DNA from: Torreya grandis
Taxonomy: Eukaryota; Streptophyta; Pinopsida; Cupressales; Taxaceae
Reading direction: 5' to 3'
Assembly (NCBI GenBank): GCA_037957365.1
Contig: JARHVA010008356.1
Coordinates: 394,501 to 458,500 of the forward strand
DNA: 64,000 nucleotides
Within the stretch, counting starts at the first letter, position 1, and each line of letters opens with the position of its first letter. Position numbers and translations under genes: made by a program. Under the pieces are notes generated by a model. It was not told the origin of the DNA. It saw only the letters and a program-made list of their open reading frames with translations, and did no database searches. Positions 51,750 through 63,489 of this stretch are shown here, piece by piece.

Positions 51750-52965
51750 TCAAGCATAGAAATGCTTGAGGTAAATTATGTTCATCAGTTCATCAATTTT
51801 ATCTCCCTCTGGTGTTTTGAGCATGTATGATCTACAACCATACTATTCAAAAATTACATAATCCCCTAACCAATTTGGTTGGAACTTTCCATTTTCTTAG
51901 ATTCAACATTGACATTTTTCTAATTCTCTTTTATTACTAGGTCCACAAAGCTTAAATTCATGATGCTTAACATACATATTGTATAGGCCTTTTAATAAGT
52001 TTTTATAAGCCTAAATATTATTCAAGGTGGTTAAATTTTTACCATCAAGTAGGTCTATCTCCTAAAAGAAAGCCACTTTATAGTCTTCATCATCGATGAT
52101 GTGCTATGATTAAATTTAGAGAGAAGGAAACTTGACCTCAACAAGAAGAATGGATTCAATTCCATAAATAGGTGAATAGGGTATATCTCTTATTGGAGTA
52201 TGTAATGTGGTATTGTATGCCCAAATGGTTTTAAATATCTATAAGTGTGATTTATGACCAACATAATTGACAATCTTCTTTAGAAGTATTGAGATTAGTT
52301 TTATTAGAAGTCTCAGTTTGGCTATTACCTTGAAAATAGTAACCAGTAGATAAATGTTGTGTGATTTGGTATTAAGAACAAAGTGATTTCAAATATTTAT
52401 TCTTGAAATATATTCCATTATTAGATATAATTTTAGATGGGATGCCATAATGACAAATGATATGGTTGAATATAAACTTAGAGATCTACTTATTAGTGAT
52501 GTAAGTGAGTGGAATGGATTCAACCCATTTAATGAACTATTTAGTATTAGTTAGGATGTGTTTATGTCCATTTGAATATGTTGGATTGATCTTCATAACA
52601 AGGTTAAGTCATTATGTTGAGAATGACCATGGTCTCATGAATGCTTTGAGTGTCTTAACTAGATCATGAATCATATTGGCATGATTTTAACACTTGACAC
52701 ACCTTTTCACATATGTATTTATGTATACTTCCATAATTAAACATTAATAATAATTATTTAGTAAATTTTTAGCTAATATTTCCATACCAATGTGGTATTC
52801 ACACACTCCATGGATTTCACTCAATGCTAGCTCAGATTGTACTAAAGGTAAATAATGAAGTAGAGTTACATCATATATTATACAATACAAGGTTGGTATA
52901 ACTAGGGTATAAAAAGATGATTTTGGTGAAAAGGATTTTTTTTTACATGATAAATTAGGAGGCAT
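51750..52965 (-). pseudogene. Integrase of E6, decayed
   Basis: The zinc domain includes EIHGVCEYHIGMEILAKNLL and RCVKC at 52700-52680, giving the H..H..CxxC set. The core has WGLDLVMKI-like sequence near 52590 (first Asp), FIKWVESIPL, then IISNNGIYFKNK where the second Asp is Asn, and NSQTETSNKT, keeping the Glu. Later blocks near 52150-51850 include a readable WN/IHSSC stretch and HQREIKLM. Frame changes and TAG stops are common. An open run of 73 codons at 52744-52965 is the upstream part. Confidence 0.8.
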
Positions 52966-53179
52966 GGTTTAGTTTTCAAGATAGGCATATATATCTAAGT
53001 CTAGGGAAACATAGGACCAGTAATGTCACAAACCATATCAATGGTTGATTGTTCATGTGTCAATGCTAATATATGTTCAATAATAAATTTATAATATCTT
53101 TATCTATGTATGATTTGGATCATAGAACTAATGATGTGCATATAATCATTTTTTCTATTATTGCTCAAAGGTATTATTT

Positions 53180-53620
53180 TAAATGGCATGTTGGTAACTT
53201 ATTGTTTGAGAGTATTGACCATTGATTTACAGGGTACCAGGTTCTCATCTTTGGTCTATTAGTGATCTATAGGTTGATTCATGATTAACTAAAAATCACC
53301 ATACACTAGTAAATATTTAATGTTCCACTATTCTACTTGATGAAACCCTAAAATTAGTGCTTTGTACTTGACCATGTTATTATTACAGGGAAATCCAATA
53401 CAAAAGGACTTGAGAATGAGATCCTCTTATTGTGTAGCAAATAATATTCTAACCCATGATCCATGAGCCATGAATGATCCATAAAAATACATATTCCATT
53501 TTTCAACCTCAAGAGGTGCATCTTATTCTTCAATAGTCATAGTGGCCTCATCTAGAAATCCAAATGTAAGAGGTTGAGTATGTTGAATAAGAGCTTCAAC
53601 AAGCTGATCTATGAGTACTT
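53180..53620 (-). pseudogene. RNase H of E6, catalytic residues changed
   Basis: Reading down from about 53500: MYFYGSFMAHGSWVRILFAT, where MxFDGS is expected, so the first catalytic Asp is Tyr. Then comes FPCNNNMVKYKALILGFHQV, where NNxAEYEAL is expected, so the catalytic Glu is Lys. LVYGDF follows. The domain is recognisable by order and spacing but could not cleave RNA. Confidence 0.8.
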
Positions 53621-54079
53621 TCCCATATATGGAATTTTTATTAGCATATTAATTTTCAAACTCAATCAATATCATAATCCAATTTTCCTATGTCCTTGTA
53701 GAGTTGGTTTGGAAAGTAAATACTTTAGTGGATAGACTTTAGAGATAACAATGGTCTTGTTTTTTAGCATATAATACACAATTTGGGTTGTGAACACCAT
53801 AACTAAATATCATTTTTCAATAAATGTATAGCTATGTTCATATGCAACTAATATTGAACTAAAATATTACACAACATGATCCTTTACTTATTCATCATGT
53901 TGTGCCAAAAGTGCCCCCTATGCATTTTTGGTTGTTGATAAGTAAAGAAGTAATGGATTGTTTGGAATTAGTGGAAACAAAATAGGTGGGTTGGTAAGAT
54001 TTTATTTAAGCTAATAAAATGTTTTTTACAATCTTAATTTTAAGATAATGTAATACCTTTATTCACCAAGTGCATAAAT

Positions 54080-55130
54080 AGATGGAACTTATCAGCTAAT
54101 TATATGATGAAGCATCTGATAGATTGAATTTTGCCTTGTAAACTATGGAGATATTTCAAGGTATATGGTGGTGGAATTTTTGTAATTGCATATACTTTAG
54201 CTGGGTTTACTTTAATTACCCTATGAGAGACAATGAAACCTAAAATTTTTATGGAAGTGATGATAAATACACATTTATTTAGATTAAGCCTAGCACTATA
54301 CTGATGAATTCTCTAAAATATTCTCTATAACATGATTGGGTGATCGACATGGTTATTTGATTTACCCAAAATATCATTGACATAGTCCTCAATAATGTCA
54401 TGTATCATGTCATTAAAAATTATGGTCATAACTCTTTGGTAAGTGTCTCTTTCATTTTTAAGTCCACAAAATATTACATGATAACAAAATGTTCCCTGGG
54501 GAGTGGTGAACATTTTCTTATATTGGTCTTTTAGTGCCATCTTGATATAATTATGCCCTAAAAATCTATCCATTAGTGAGATCATTTCATATCTAGCCAC
54601 TGAGTTAACTATCATGTAAATATTAGGCAAAGGAAAGTCATATTTCAACTAAGATTTGTTGATGTCTCTAAAATCAGTGAAAATCCTAATACCCTCTATA
54701 TTTTTACTTACTAGCACAATATTTAGAATACATTCTAGATAGTCAATTAGCCTGATGTATTCACATCTAAGATTTTTTCCATCACTTTCTTCACTAAGAC
54801 ACCAATAAAAATATGCATCTTACATAGCTTTTGTTTAATAGACTTGGCATCAAGATATATAATGAGATGGTGTTCAACCAAGGTAGGGTCCCAACCTAGC
54901 ATGTTAGAATAGGCCCATGCAAATATGTCAAAAAAATGCCTCAAAAGGGTTTTAATAGCTTCACGTTCCTCCTTGGTGAGGTATGCACCTAGTTTAATCC
55001 AATTTGGATGATTTGGAGTCCCAATATTTACCTCTGAAGTGTCCTCTAATATAAGTTTAGAACCATCATCTGGAATAGTTGTCAAGTAGTTGAAATGATT
55101 ATTAATGAAAAGGTCCTCCAAATGTACTAT
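54080..55130 (-). pseudogene. Reverse transcriptase of E6, YVDD changed to YVND
   Basis: Two open stretches carry it. 55121-54747 holds LTKEEREAIKTLLRHFFDIF, AWAYSNMLGWDPTLVEHHL and KQKLCKMHIF, the pre-RT blocks. 54648-54325 holds FPLPNIYMIVNSVA, LMDRFLGHNYIKMAL, TPQGTFCYHVIFCGLKN and IIEDYVNDILGKS, where the first Asp of the catalytic pair is Asn. About 100 bp between them is out of frame. The gene copied element RNA. It is the best-preserved part of E6. Confidence 0.9.
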
Positions 55131-55134
55131 CTTA

Positions 55135-56400
55135 TCTAATTATCTTAAACAAGAAGAATCATAATCTCCTAATGTTGGAATTAGCCATGATAAAAATACC
55201 CTAGGGCACTCTTAAATAATATGTGCAAAATCTTGTTGCTCCTCAATACTAATATTTGATCCATAAATAGACTATGGGCTAAAGGTCTCTTGTGCTTCAA
55301 AAAAAGAGGGGTGAACATCCCCATCTAATGACATCATAAACTAGTTTTCACCAAGAAACTTGCCTTTCTCTTTACTTTTTATCTGGTTAGAAAGTTCCCC
55401 AAGAGGTTTTAACTTTCAAACCTCAATGTTTGATTTTTTTATTTTTGGATAGGGAAGTTTACCCACTCTCAAAAGTAGGTATTAGGATCTAATATAATAG
55501 TGAATCCCTACTTATGGTATCTAAGAGGAATATGACTCCTTAATCATATAAAATTGTATATTTCCTTAACATTTTCAAACACATTTATTGGAATTATTTA
55601 CTCTTTTTGGTCCTAATATATAAATTGTGGATGGTAAAGGGTTAAAGGTGAAGGTTGATAAATATGGATAATAGTGAAAATGGCATGGGGATTCAACAAG
55701 TTTGTAGTGGCAATGTCATTGTATATGCTATAATTGGACCATGCATAATTGATAGCATCATCATCACTAGTTGTTGGTGTTATAATGCAAATTAGGTATG
55801 TGGGGTCACCCTTAGACAATTTAAATCTAATACCATGAGTCCCCTTATACTTTATCATTGAAAATGGTTTGATAGTTCTTTGTTGATATAACCTAAGGCC
55901 TTAAGCTTCATAATCTAGGTGATCTATAATATGATTGGGAATAATATACTCCACACTTTGGTAATAGTCATCCAACTCATTACTATAGAGACATGAATTA
56001 TCTTCTACTAAGTGGTCATCTTCTAGGCTAGAGGGTAGTTTAAAAATAATGGGCTTGTTTAGCTCATATTTTCCTTTAGTTTCTCATGCCATACTAATAG
56101 TATTGGTTGTAGGTCTCACATAAGATTTAATATTTAAAGGAAATTTGGCAATATGGAATGCATTATGGGTGATATATTCTCCAATACCATTTTTAGTGAT
56201 ATAAAAATGATTGGAAATTTTTAGTAAAGACATGGCTAAGGTAGATGCTAAGTTTTCTATGTCAATGTAATTAGCTTATGGGCATGATTTAATGAATTTT
56301 CATTTCTCAACATTTTATATATTTGATTTAGGCATGTGATTCATACCAAAATGGTAGTTGTAGATTTTATACTTATCATCAAGGCATTTATAATATTGAT
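55135..56400 (-). pseudogene. E6 protease-RT spacer, decayed
   Basis: The - strand can be read in pieces: FHIAKFPLNIKSYVRPTTNT, ETKGKYELNKPIIFKLPSSL, IIPNHIIDHLD and an open stretch at 55858-55613 (MIKYKGTHGIRFKLSKGDPT). Such blocks lie between protease and RT in Tat-like Pol. No independent domain is recognised. TAG and TAA stops recur. Confidence 0.55.
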
Positions 56401-57080
56401 ATGGCTAAAGATCAATAGGAATATTCACTTCCATTCTTGAGTGTGGAAATTTTTTACACTAATGCAATGTAGAAGGTATATCCCTAATTTCATGGATTCA
56501 TGTTCAGCCCAATAATAGATTGTAAGATATATTCATATATAAAAAAATACATAGAGTATCATGGGTTAGTGTCTAAATGAATACTAGAAGGATTGTAGTA
56601 CCTTGAGATTCCCCTTCTTCATTATCAATTGCCTTGATAATGATGTCATCTAGATGTAATTAGCTATTTTATATCTGAGATGTTTGACCAAATTTAGAGA
56701 TACAATGTTTAGACCCAAACTATTTTATATAAGGACATGTTTAACTCTATGGTTTATTATACCAAATTCAATGTACAATGGGTTATTATATAGAAGGCCT
56801 AGAGAAGACATTTCACTTTGGTCAAAAGTGAGACATTGGCTAAGGACCAAGTGTCTTACCATGGCTTATAATTTATCTAGAGTGATATCATATAGCATAA
56901 GGGATTGGTTAAAAAACTCATTTAGGATGTATTTTTTGATGGTATATATGCACAAAAAAATTCATGATAGATATGTGTTCAGGTATCTTCTTCAGTTGTT
57001 ATATAATATCATAGGTCTTCCCCTCAATTTTATTAGTTGGTTTATTTATTATAGGCACAAAGGTTTATTAGGATAATTTT
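56400..57080 (-). pseudogene. Protease region of E6, Tat/Ogre-like
   Basis: Read downward from 57040: KIEGKTYDII and QLKKIPEHISIMNFF, the block before Tat-type protease, then HLVLSQCLTFDQSEMSS, YNNPLYIEFGIINHRVKHVL and NSLGLNIVSLNLVKHLRYKI where the D-[NG]-G-S-x-L-N active site is expected; the Asp is not preserved. Then come LLG and TWIHEIRDIPSTLH near 56500 and KKFPHSR. A 130-codon ORF on the + strand at 56684-57076 is the shadow of this gene. Confidence 0.75.
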
Positions 57081-57382
57081 TAGTATTTGAATGTGGTCTT
57101 ATGATAGTGAATCTCACTCATCAAGTTGAGATTATTTAATATTGATTTGAAACTTGGATTTGGTAGTTGGTCAGGTAGGGAATGAGGCTCAAAATGGTGA
57201 TGCTTAGATGGTATTATGTCTAATTATCAATATGGTGTGTATAAGAATCATTGACATAGGGAGGTTGGTAGGTATTTTTCAGTAGATAGGTATTATTATG
57301 TGAAGTTCAAAGTTTACTTTATAGTGATTATGACAACATGATGGGTTGAAATGTCTCCTACAACATTGTTGTATGTATATAT

Positions 57383-60300
57383 TGACCAGATTTGACCCTA
57401 CAGGTCAAATTGGGACCCCTATAGGTAAAAAATTGTTTTCTAAGGTGTTTTAGAGGTATAATATTTTTTCATAAGGTGTATTATAGGTCATTCATGTCAT
57501 TTCAAGTCACATTATCCTTGGTCTTGGTCATTTTTAATATTTATCTTTTTTATTCATTTTGGGGGTCAAAATAGTGCATTAAATGACTTGTATGACCTCC
57601 TTAGGAAATGTGAAGGTTTTAAAATATTATTTCACACCACATGTGTCCTAATAAGTATTAAGGAACTATTTATAACTAAAAATTGGTAGGTTCTTTAGAA
57701 GAAAGAGTAGTTCTGTTAGAAAAAAGAAGAGTTTGACACTTGTATGGCCCATATGAGAATGTGACACATGGGATAAGATTATTAGATGACTCTTCATATT
57801 ATATAGATCCATTTACATAGTTTAATTACTTTTTAAGTTTCAAAATTGAGCTAAAACCATTATATTCCTTATTCACCCTTCCATGCACACAAAACTAGTC
57901 AGTAGGTTTGTACATGGTATGGCCACCAAATGAGGTTTTAGATAAATTGATCATGGGGGTTTCTTATACACTCAGAAATATTCCATTTTATGTGTGGTAT
58001 AATAATAAATGTGGCCTTTTATTTATGAACCATTCTTAAGAAGTTGACCTATCTAATTTACTTTCTAATCTGTGCACCCTATAGGTTTTGCTTTGGTTTG
58101 GATAATTTCACACAATTAAATGATTGGTTTTAATTAAATATGATGTTTTATATATCCTAAAATTATATCCATGTCTTTTTTCTATTTTAAGGTGTTTGGA
58201 TAAGCCAAGTATATTAAGTTGCAAGAGGAAGCACCTTTTTATATTGTAGGCAAAATTTTATTATCTATAGAATCTTCATGCTTTGGTAACAACTTCAATG
58301 GGTTTTGATAGGTTAATTTAAATTTTTTAAATTCTTTTTTTATTCCATTTACCTTTAAAATTCATTCTCCAAATCAATCTTCATAGTTTGTAGTCATATA
58401 ATACACATACACATAGTATGCCTTCCAAGGGTCTGTTTTGGGTTTTGAAGAAGATGGAGGGTCAAATGACTTTATAAAATAATTAATTGTTATGTATGAG
58501 GTATATATAAATTTTATAAGCCAATAAAATATTCAATTTTATATGATAATAGAGTAATTACCTACTATTTTGTCTTGGATAGAGGGTACTTCCCTAGGTT
58601 ACAAACATTTAAGACATGGGGATTGGAGATGAAATTGTAGACTAGAAGATAATTGAGAATTAAAGAGAGTTTTTTAAGGTTGGATGACACCTAGGATATC
58701 ATGATAAATAAATCAAAAAATGATGAATCTAAATAGGTTTCTCTAAACCCTTAAGGTTGTAGTCAGGCTCATTAGGCATGGTTAAGCCTAGAGCCCAAAT
58801 GAAAGGTTAATTTAAATTACAATCTTGACATAGAACTCTAACATATTAGAGGATGATTATGAAGTAATTTCAGATGTTTATAATCTTATAACTTGTATAT
58901 AATTCATAGATAAATCCACTTTTATCTCAAAGATAGTCTAATCCTACAAGAAATGGAGAAAAGAGCTAAATAGGGCAACTTTGAGTGCTCATATCTTCTC
59001 TAAGTCTGTGCATGGAAATTCAATTAGTTTGGAGAGGTTATCATGGGTAATTATAATCAATATTAAGGAATATTTTTTATATTTCCAATGTAAAACCCTT
59101 ATGAAACATCACTAAAGGTCACAACTGCCTAAAACCCTTATAAACCTTGGATAAGGACCTGATTGGGAAAATAAGGAAGGAAATGCATCCAAATGGACTA
59201 TAATGGTTTGTGAAATGTTTCTAGATTATATGGGACTCTCAAAATACCATTACCATTAAATTTAGTTGTTATTTTTCTATATAAAAAGGGTACATAACTT
59301 CCTTTCTTAACTATTTTGTGTAATATATAGGTTCTAAGAGGTTTCAATAGATGAAATCAACTTTGGGAGGAAGTTAGAGACTTATCCTAATCCCTATGTC
59401 CATTTCATTCTTCATAAAAAATCCTAATTTTTCCTATAATAGCTTTCATATCAGCCAATAAAAACTGGAATAGTGAGCAAGATAGTGAGAAGGGTGAAAA
59501 ACCTTCAAGTAAGTTTATTATAAAGAGTGCCTAATTCCTACAAGGCCATGGATGGAATTGACACATGTAACTCACCCCCTTCTATGGATTTTTATGGGAA
59601 ATTGATGTCAAATTTAAGTCCAAGTGTGTAAGTTGTGTGAAATAAGAATTATTTTGACTGTAGATAGTGATAACTCATTTTGGGAGGAATATTGATGATT
59701 AGTATTACAACCAATGCATGATTTAGCATGCCTATAACCCTTCCCTCTCAATCCAATCATTATATCCATCCCTAGTTAGTTTTGGGACATTCCAATAGGG
59801 GTGAATGATGAAGGTTTTTGTGTATAATGATAACTCTTATGCCAAATTTCAAGAGTTTCATGACTTGGGGTGCTACTTGTGCTTTCTAACTTTGCATGAT
59901 CAATTTAACATTCCCTTATCATACACATGTAAATAATTTTCATATCTTGACACTTATCTTTATGACCTTTGGAATTATTTATCCTCTCCTCTCTCTCTCT
60001 CAAGTTCTATAAGAACTATCCATTTTATCCTTTATAAAATATTCTCCACTTGAGTATGGTGAAGCCCTACTCATTTGCATACCATAAGATCAATAAAGAC
60101 TACTAATTTTACCTCTTAGATGAATTCTCATAGTGTGTTCACTTGAATGATTGATATTGATTGGTGATGACTATTATTTCCTTAGAATTTTTATCTCATT
60201 CTCATAACAATTTTTATCTTGAAAGTTAGGTCATATGAAGTATTTTATGAAGTGTCAAGGTTGAGTGAGTTAGTCTATTTAAATAGTGTCATTCTAGGCC

Positions 60301-60672
60301 TCTTGTCTAGTTATCCTAGCCTATACATTTATCACAAACACATAATGAAATATTGATGTGAGAATATTTAGATTAGAGAATTTTATGCCTAGTTAGTCAC
60401 TTGGTCTCATATGTGCCATGCAGTTAGTTGGTAGTTGTCAATTAATTTGGTGTATCACCACCTTTAAGATTGTTTACTTTTAGTTTTCTCTCCTTTTTCT
60501 TTGCAAGCATAGGTATAGTAGTGATCTAAAAGTGGTACATTAAGGGAGATATCCATATTCATATATTTACCTCATTCTTAGGCTACCCATAGCCTAGAGG
60601 TGTTTCAATAATGACACTTGGATTAGAAGAGATGAGACATATCCTAAAATGGTGCACATTTAAGTGAAAATA
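57383..60672 (+). repeat. E7 5' LTR, right edge inferred
   Basis: The left 515 bp are proven by the match to 63490-64000. The right edge is inferred from the primer site. No gene is visible inside, and antisense or sense ORFs are short. Confidence 0.6.
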
Positions 60673-60677
60673 GTTTT

Positions 60678-60698
60678 TGGCATGCCTGATGGGACTCC
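60678..60698 (+). other. E7 primer-binding site candidate
   Basis: TTTTTGGCATGCCTGATGGG begins at 60674. The TGGCAYGCC..GGTGGGAC form is familiar from plant gypsy elements just inside the 5' LTR. The tRNA is not assigned. Confidence 0.55.
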
Positions 60699-60874
60699 TT
60701 ATCTAAGAAGTTAAAAGATTTTTGGTGTTGTCTTTAAACACATCTACCTTTGTAAGCATATATCCAAGCATAAATGGTGAACTAAAGTTACATAAGTAGA
60801 TCAAGAAACCCAAGTTTTCCTTTTGAATATTTTCAGTAATTTTTCTTTGTGTTCTTGATTCCTAATGAAGTTCC

Positions 60875-62830
60875 ATGGATATTTTTGGTGTTGATTATTA
60901 TTTTACACAAGTTGGTGAGGTATATCAAGCTTATTACATTCCCTATCAACCTTTGTATGATTCTCATGCACATTTTATGATCCTTACTAGCTCCAATATG
61001 ACCCTTATCAATCTTGTCATGAGTTGTATCAGTCCTATAACTAGCATTCTCAATATCTTACTCCTTTTCATCAACCTAGTTACCTCTCAAATATGTCCAT
61101 TTCAAATTTTAAGCAAAATCTTTTGGGATATGAGAGGTACATGATATATATTGACACACAAAAGTGACATGGTAAATATTTTCCTATTCATATCATTCAT
61201 AATGTGAGATATGCATTAGAGCTAGTTAAAAGAGAGTAGGCCCCTATTAAGAGAGAAATTTGGTAAAGGCTCACAATTGAGATGTTAGATGTGAGTGTCT
61301 TGGTTGCATCCTTAGAAGATAAGCCAAGAATTGATGAGGAATAGCCTCACCAAAGATATTATCCCTAATATCCACCTCCTCTAAATTATTATTAGTTCTA
61401 CTTGGCCACTACTCATGAACCCAATCAAGCTTATCAAAGTCATATTTTTTCCAATCTGCTAGAAGAGAGATTTGGAAAGACAAACTTGGTTTTTTAAGCA
61501 AACCTTGATATGCATATTGAGTTAGCCAATAATAAGATGAATCAATCCATCTTATTAGAAAAGGAATTGGAATATAATCCTTCATTTCCCTCTTATATTA
61601 CATCCCCACCTCAGGAAGAGACTTCTAGATATTAAATCCCAAGTTGGAGAAAAGGTGGAGAATCCAATCCTAAGGAGATCCCAAGTTTCTTGAACACTTC
61701 ATCTACTCCTCAGATTTTATCACTACCTCAAGAAGAGACTCCTAATATTAACATGATAATATAGAATAAGGCAATGGAATCATGGGAAAATAAAGGGGAT
61801 AAAAGCCTAAATAAAGAGTGTGAAGTTGAGAAAGAGCTTGATCTTATGCAAGCCCCTCCCACCCTTCCTCAAGAGACCTATTATTTTCCATGTTAGCCCT
61901 ATTTTACTCATTATCCTCATGAATATTCTTATAAAATTCAAGAGATACTTTTCCATGATAACTTAGCCAAGAAAATTAAAGAGTTAGAGTCAAGAATGAA
62001 ATTGTTCAGTCAAGGTGTGATGGAAGGTTTAGAGCCAAAACAAAATCTTATGCCTAAATAACCTCCATTAAGAGAGTGATCAAGATGGATCAGATTTAAA
62101 TGAAGTGGTTTTATAATGGAATGAATAAAACTAAACTATTTTAGCCTAAGGTCTACTTCCCCTTCCTCAAGAAATCCCAAAAGGATCCCCTACAATTCAT
62201 TCTCAATCTGATATTGAGTTTTATGTTCCACCTTCATCAACTAGTTTATCTTGTCCTCACCATATCACCCTTTACCTTAATGGACATATGTTTTGGGAAC
62301 CTAAAGAGGATAGTTTCATTGAAAAGAATTTATAACTCTTGTTTTTAGAAAAAATATCTCCTTAGTAGCTTCATTGGACTAGGTCACTTGATTACAAAAT
62401 TCTTAAAATTGGCATCACTAACAAGGAGAAAGAAATTATATATCTTGTAGTATTAATAAGAAAATTTTGATTATAATAGTTGAGATAAAAAATGAGATCC
62501 CTCAAGAAGATATATATATTGAAGAAGTGGTTATTTCATGTGTTGAATCTTCTAATTATGTTGATATTGGATAATGTCTTCCTTATGTTGAAGAAGAGGA
62601 AATCATCATTGGTTTTTCCATTACTATTCAAAATATCATAGATGGGAAAGAAAAAGTTTATAATCACCTTGGGATGAATTGTTTGAAATAATTGAAGTAT
62701 CTTATACTCTTTTTCAAGGAGACTATGAACTTGTCAAAAATGGAAAAGGAAACATTGACACTCAAGTGAGTATGCAAAGAAAAGGCAACTTTTCAAATTT
62801 GTCATTTTAAGAAGCATATGCATCCCATGA
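60875..62830 (+). pseudogene. Tyr/Gln/Pro-rich reading frame of E7, possible ORF1 or gag
   Basis: An ATG at 60875 starts MDIFGVDYYFTQVGEVYQAY, then a tract rich in Tyr, Gln, His and Pro (YDPYQSCHELYQSYN near 61010) with a one-base frame change near 60970. Later comes LEDKPRIDEE (61315), then the acidic and Pro-rich part with repeated PQEET motifs at 61610, 61730 and 61870, and a short coiled-coil-like KKIKELESRMKLF near 61970. Readable sequence goes on to about 62800 with EEEEIIIGF near 62600. I see no zinc knuckle or enzyme motif. It fills the place of gag, and resembles the low-complexity extra ORF found ahead of gag in some large gypsy elements. Function unknown. Confidence 0.5.
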
Positions 62831-63489
62831 TGATATGTTTTAAAAAATAAAAATGGGTTATCATCTTCTCAACCAATTGGGAGAAACACATCAGTTTTTA
62901 AAGGATAGAACAAGCTTTTATTGGCCGCAATCTTCCAAGAAATAAGAAACTACTCTTCTTAAATCCTTGCCTTCCCAAAAGATACAAGTTTATCATGAGA
63001 TTAAGAGTGGGAAATAATATGAGTTGTGTAAAAATTAAAGATTGATACATTTAAATTGGATACCTCTTTAAGGATGATCTACTTGAGATCAGATCAAGTG
63101 AAGTGTTAGGGAGTAGGTCTGATCTACTAAGCATCATATCCAAGGAGCAACATGCTTAGCATTATGATTCATCTCATGAAAAATAACATTAAAGTAACTT
63201 TCCTTTTGATACTTGAAATGAAGTGTGCTTAGTTTATATTTTTTCATAGTTGTTTCTTTTCTATTTTCCCTAAGTGCTTTAAGCACATGTGTGTTTGCTT
63301 TGCTTTATGTCTGTCCTTTATTTTGTGTGGTTGAGACAATTAGTTGTCCTCTTTGTCAAATCATTATTGTCAAGTTTCAGGTCTTATTATTTGTCTCAAA
63401 ATTTATATGACTCCCTAATCCCATGGATAGGATAAGGCTACTGGTCTTTATTATATTAGGCATAATACCCCTATGAGTCACTAATTTGT
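62831..63489. other. E7 3' interior, nothing recognised
   Basis: Some + strand peptide can be read near 62900-63010 but without known motif. An ORF at 63225-63410 is hydrophobic and T-rich, likely chance. No clear polypurine tract is found directly before 63490. Confidence 0.45.

Larger units (their letters stand above)
51750..57382 (-). mobile_element. E6: Ty3/gypsy pol, Tat/Ogre-like, 5' end cut off by E7 and the window edge
   Basis: On the - strand protease, RT, RNase H and integrase follow in gypsy order from 57080 down to 51750. Protease-region blocks WIHEIR, IPSTLH and NNPLYIEFGI are those of Tat-lineage elements. Its gag should lie beyond E7, outside the window. On the integrase side come the tandem arrays, as in the repeat-bearing 3' regions of Ogre/Tat elements. 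No LTR can be assigned because the partner is not present. All domains contain stops. Confidence 0.8.

Noticed and set aside
56684..57076. 130-codon + strand ORF
   Set aside because: It is antisense to the E6 protease region, which has recognisable Tat-like blocks on the - strand.
60875..61144. An intact small gene with start codon in E7
   Set aside because: The open frame ends because of a one-base frame change near 60970; the Tyr/Gln-rich sequence continues in the next frame, so it is a piece of a longer decayed gene.
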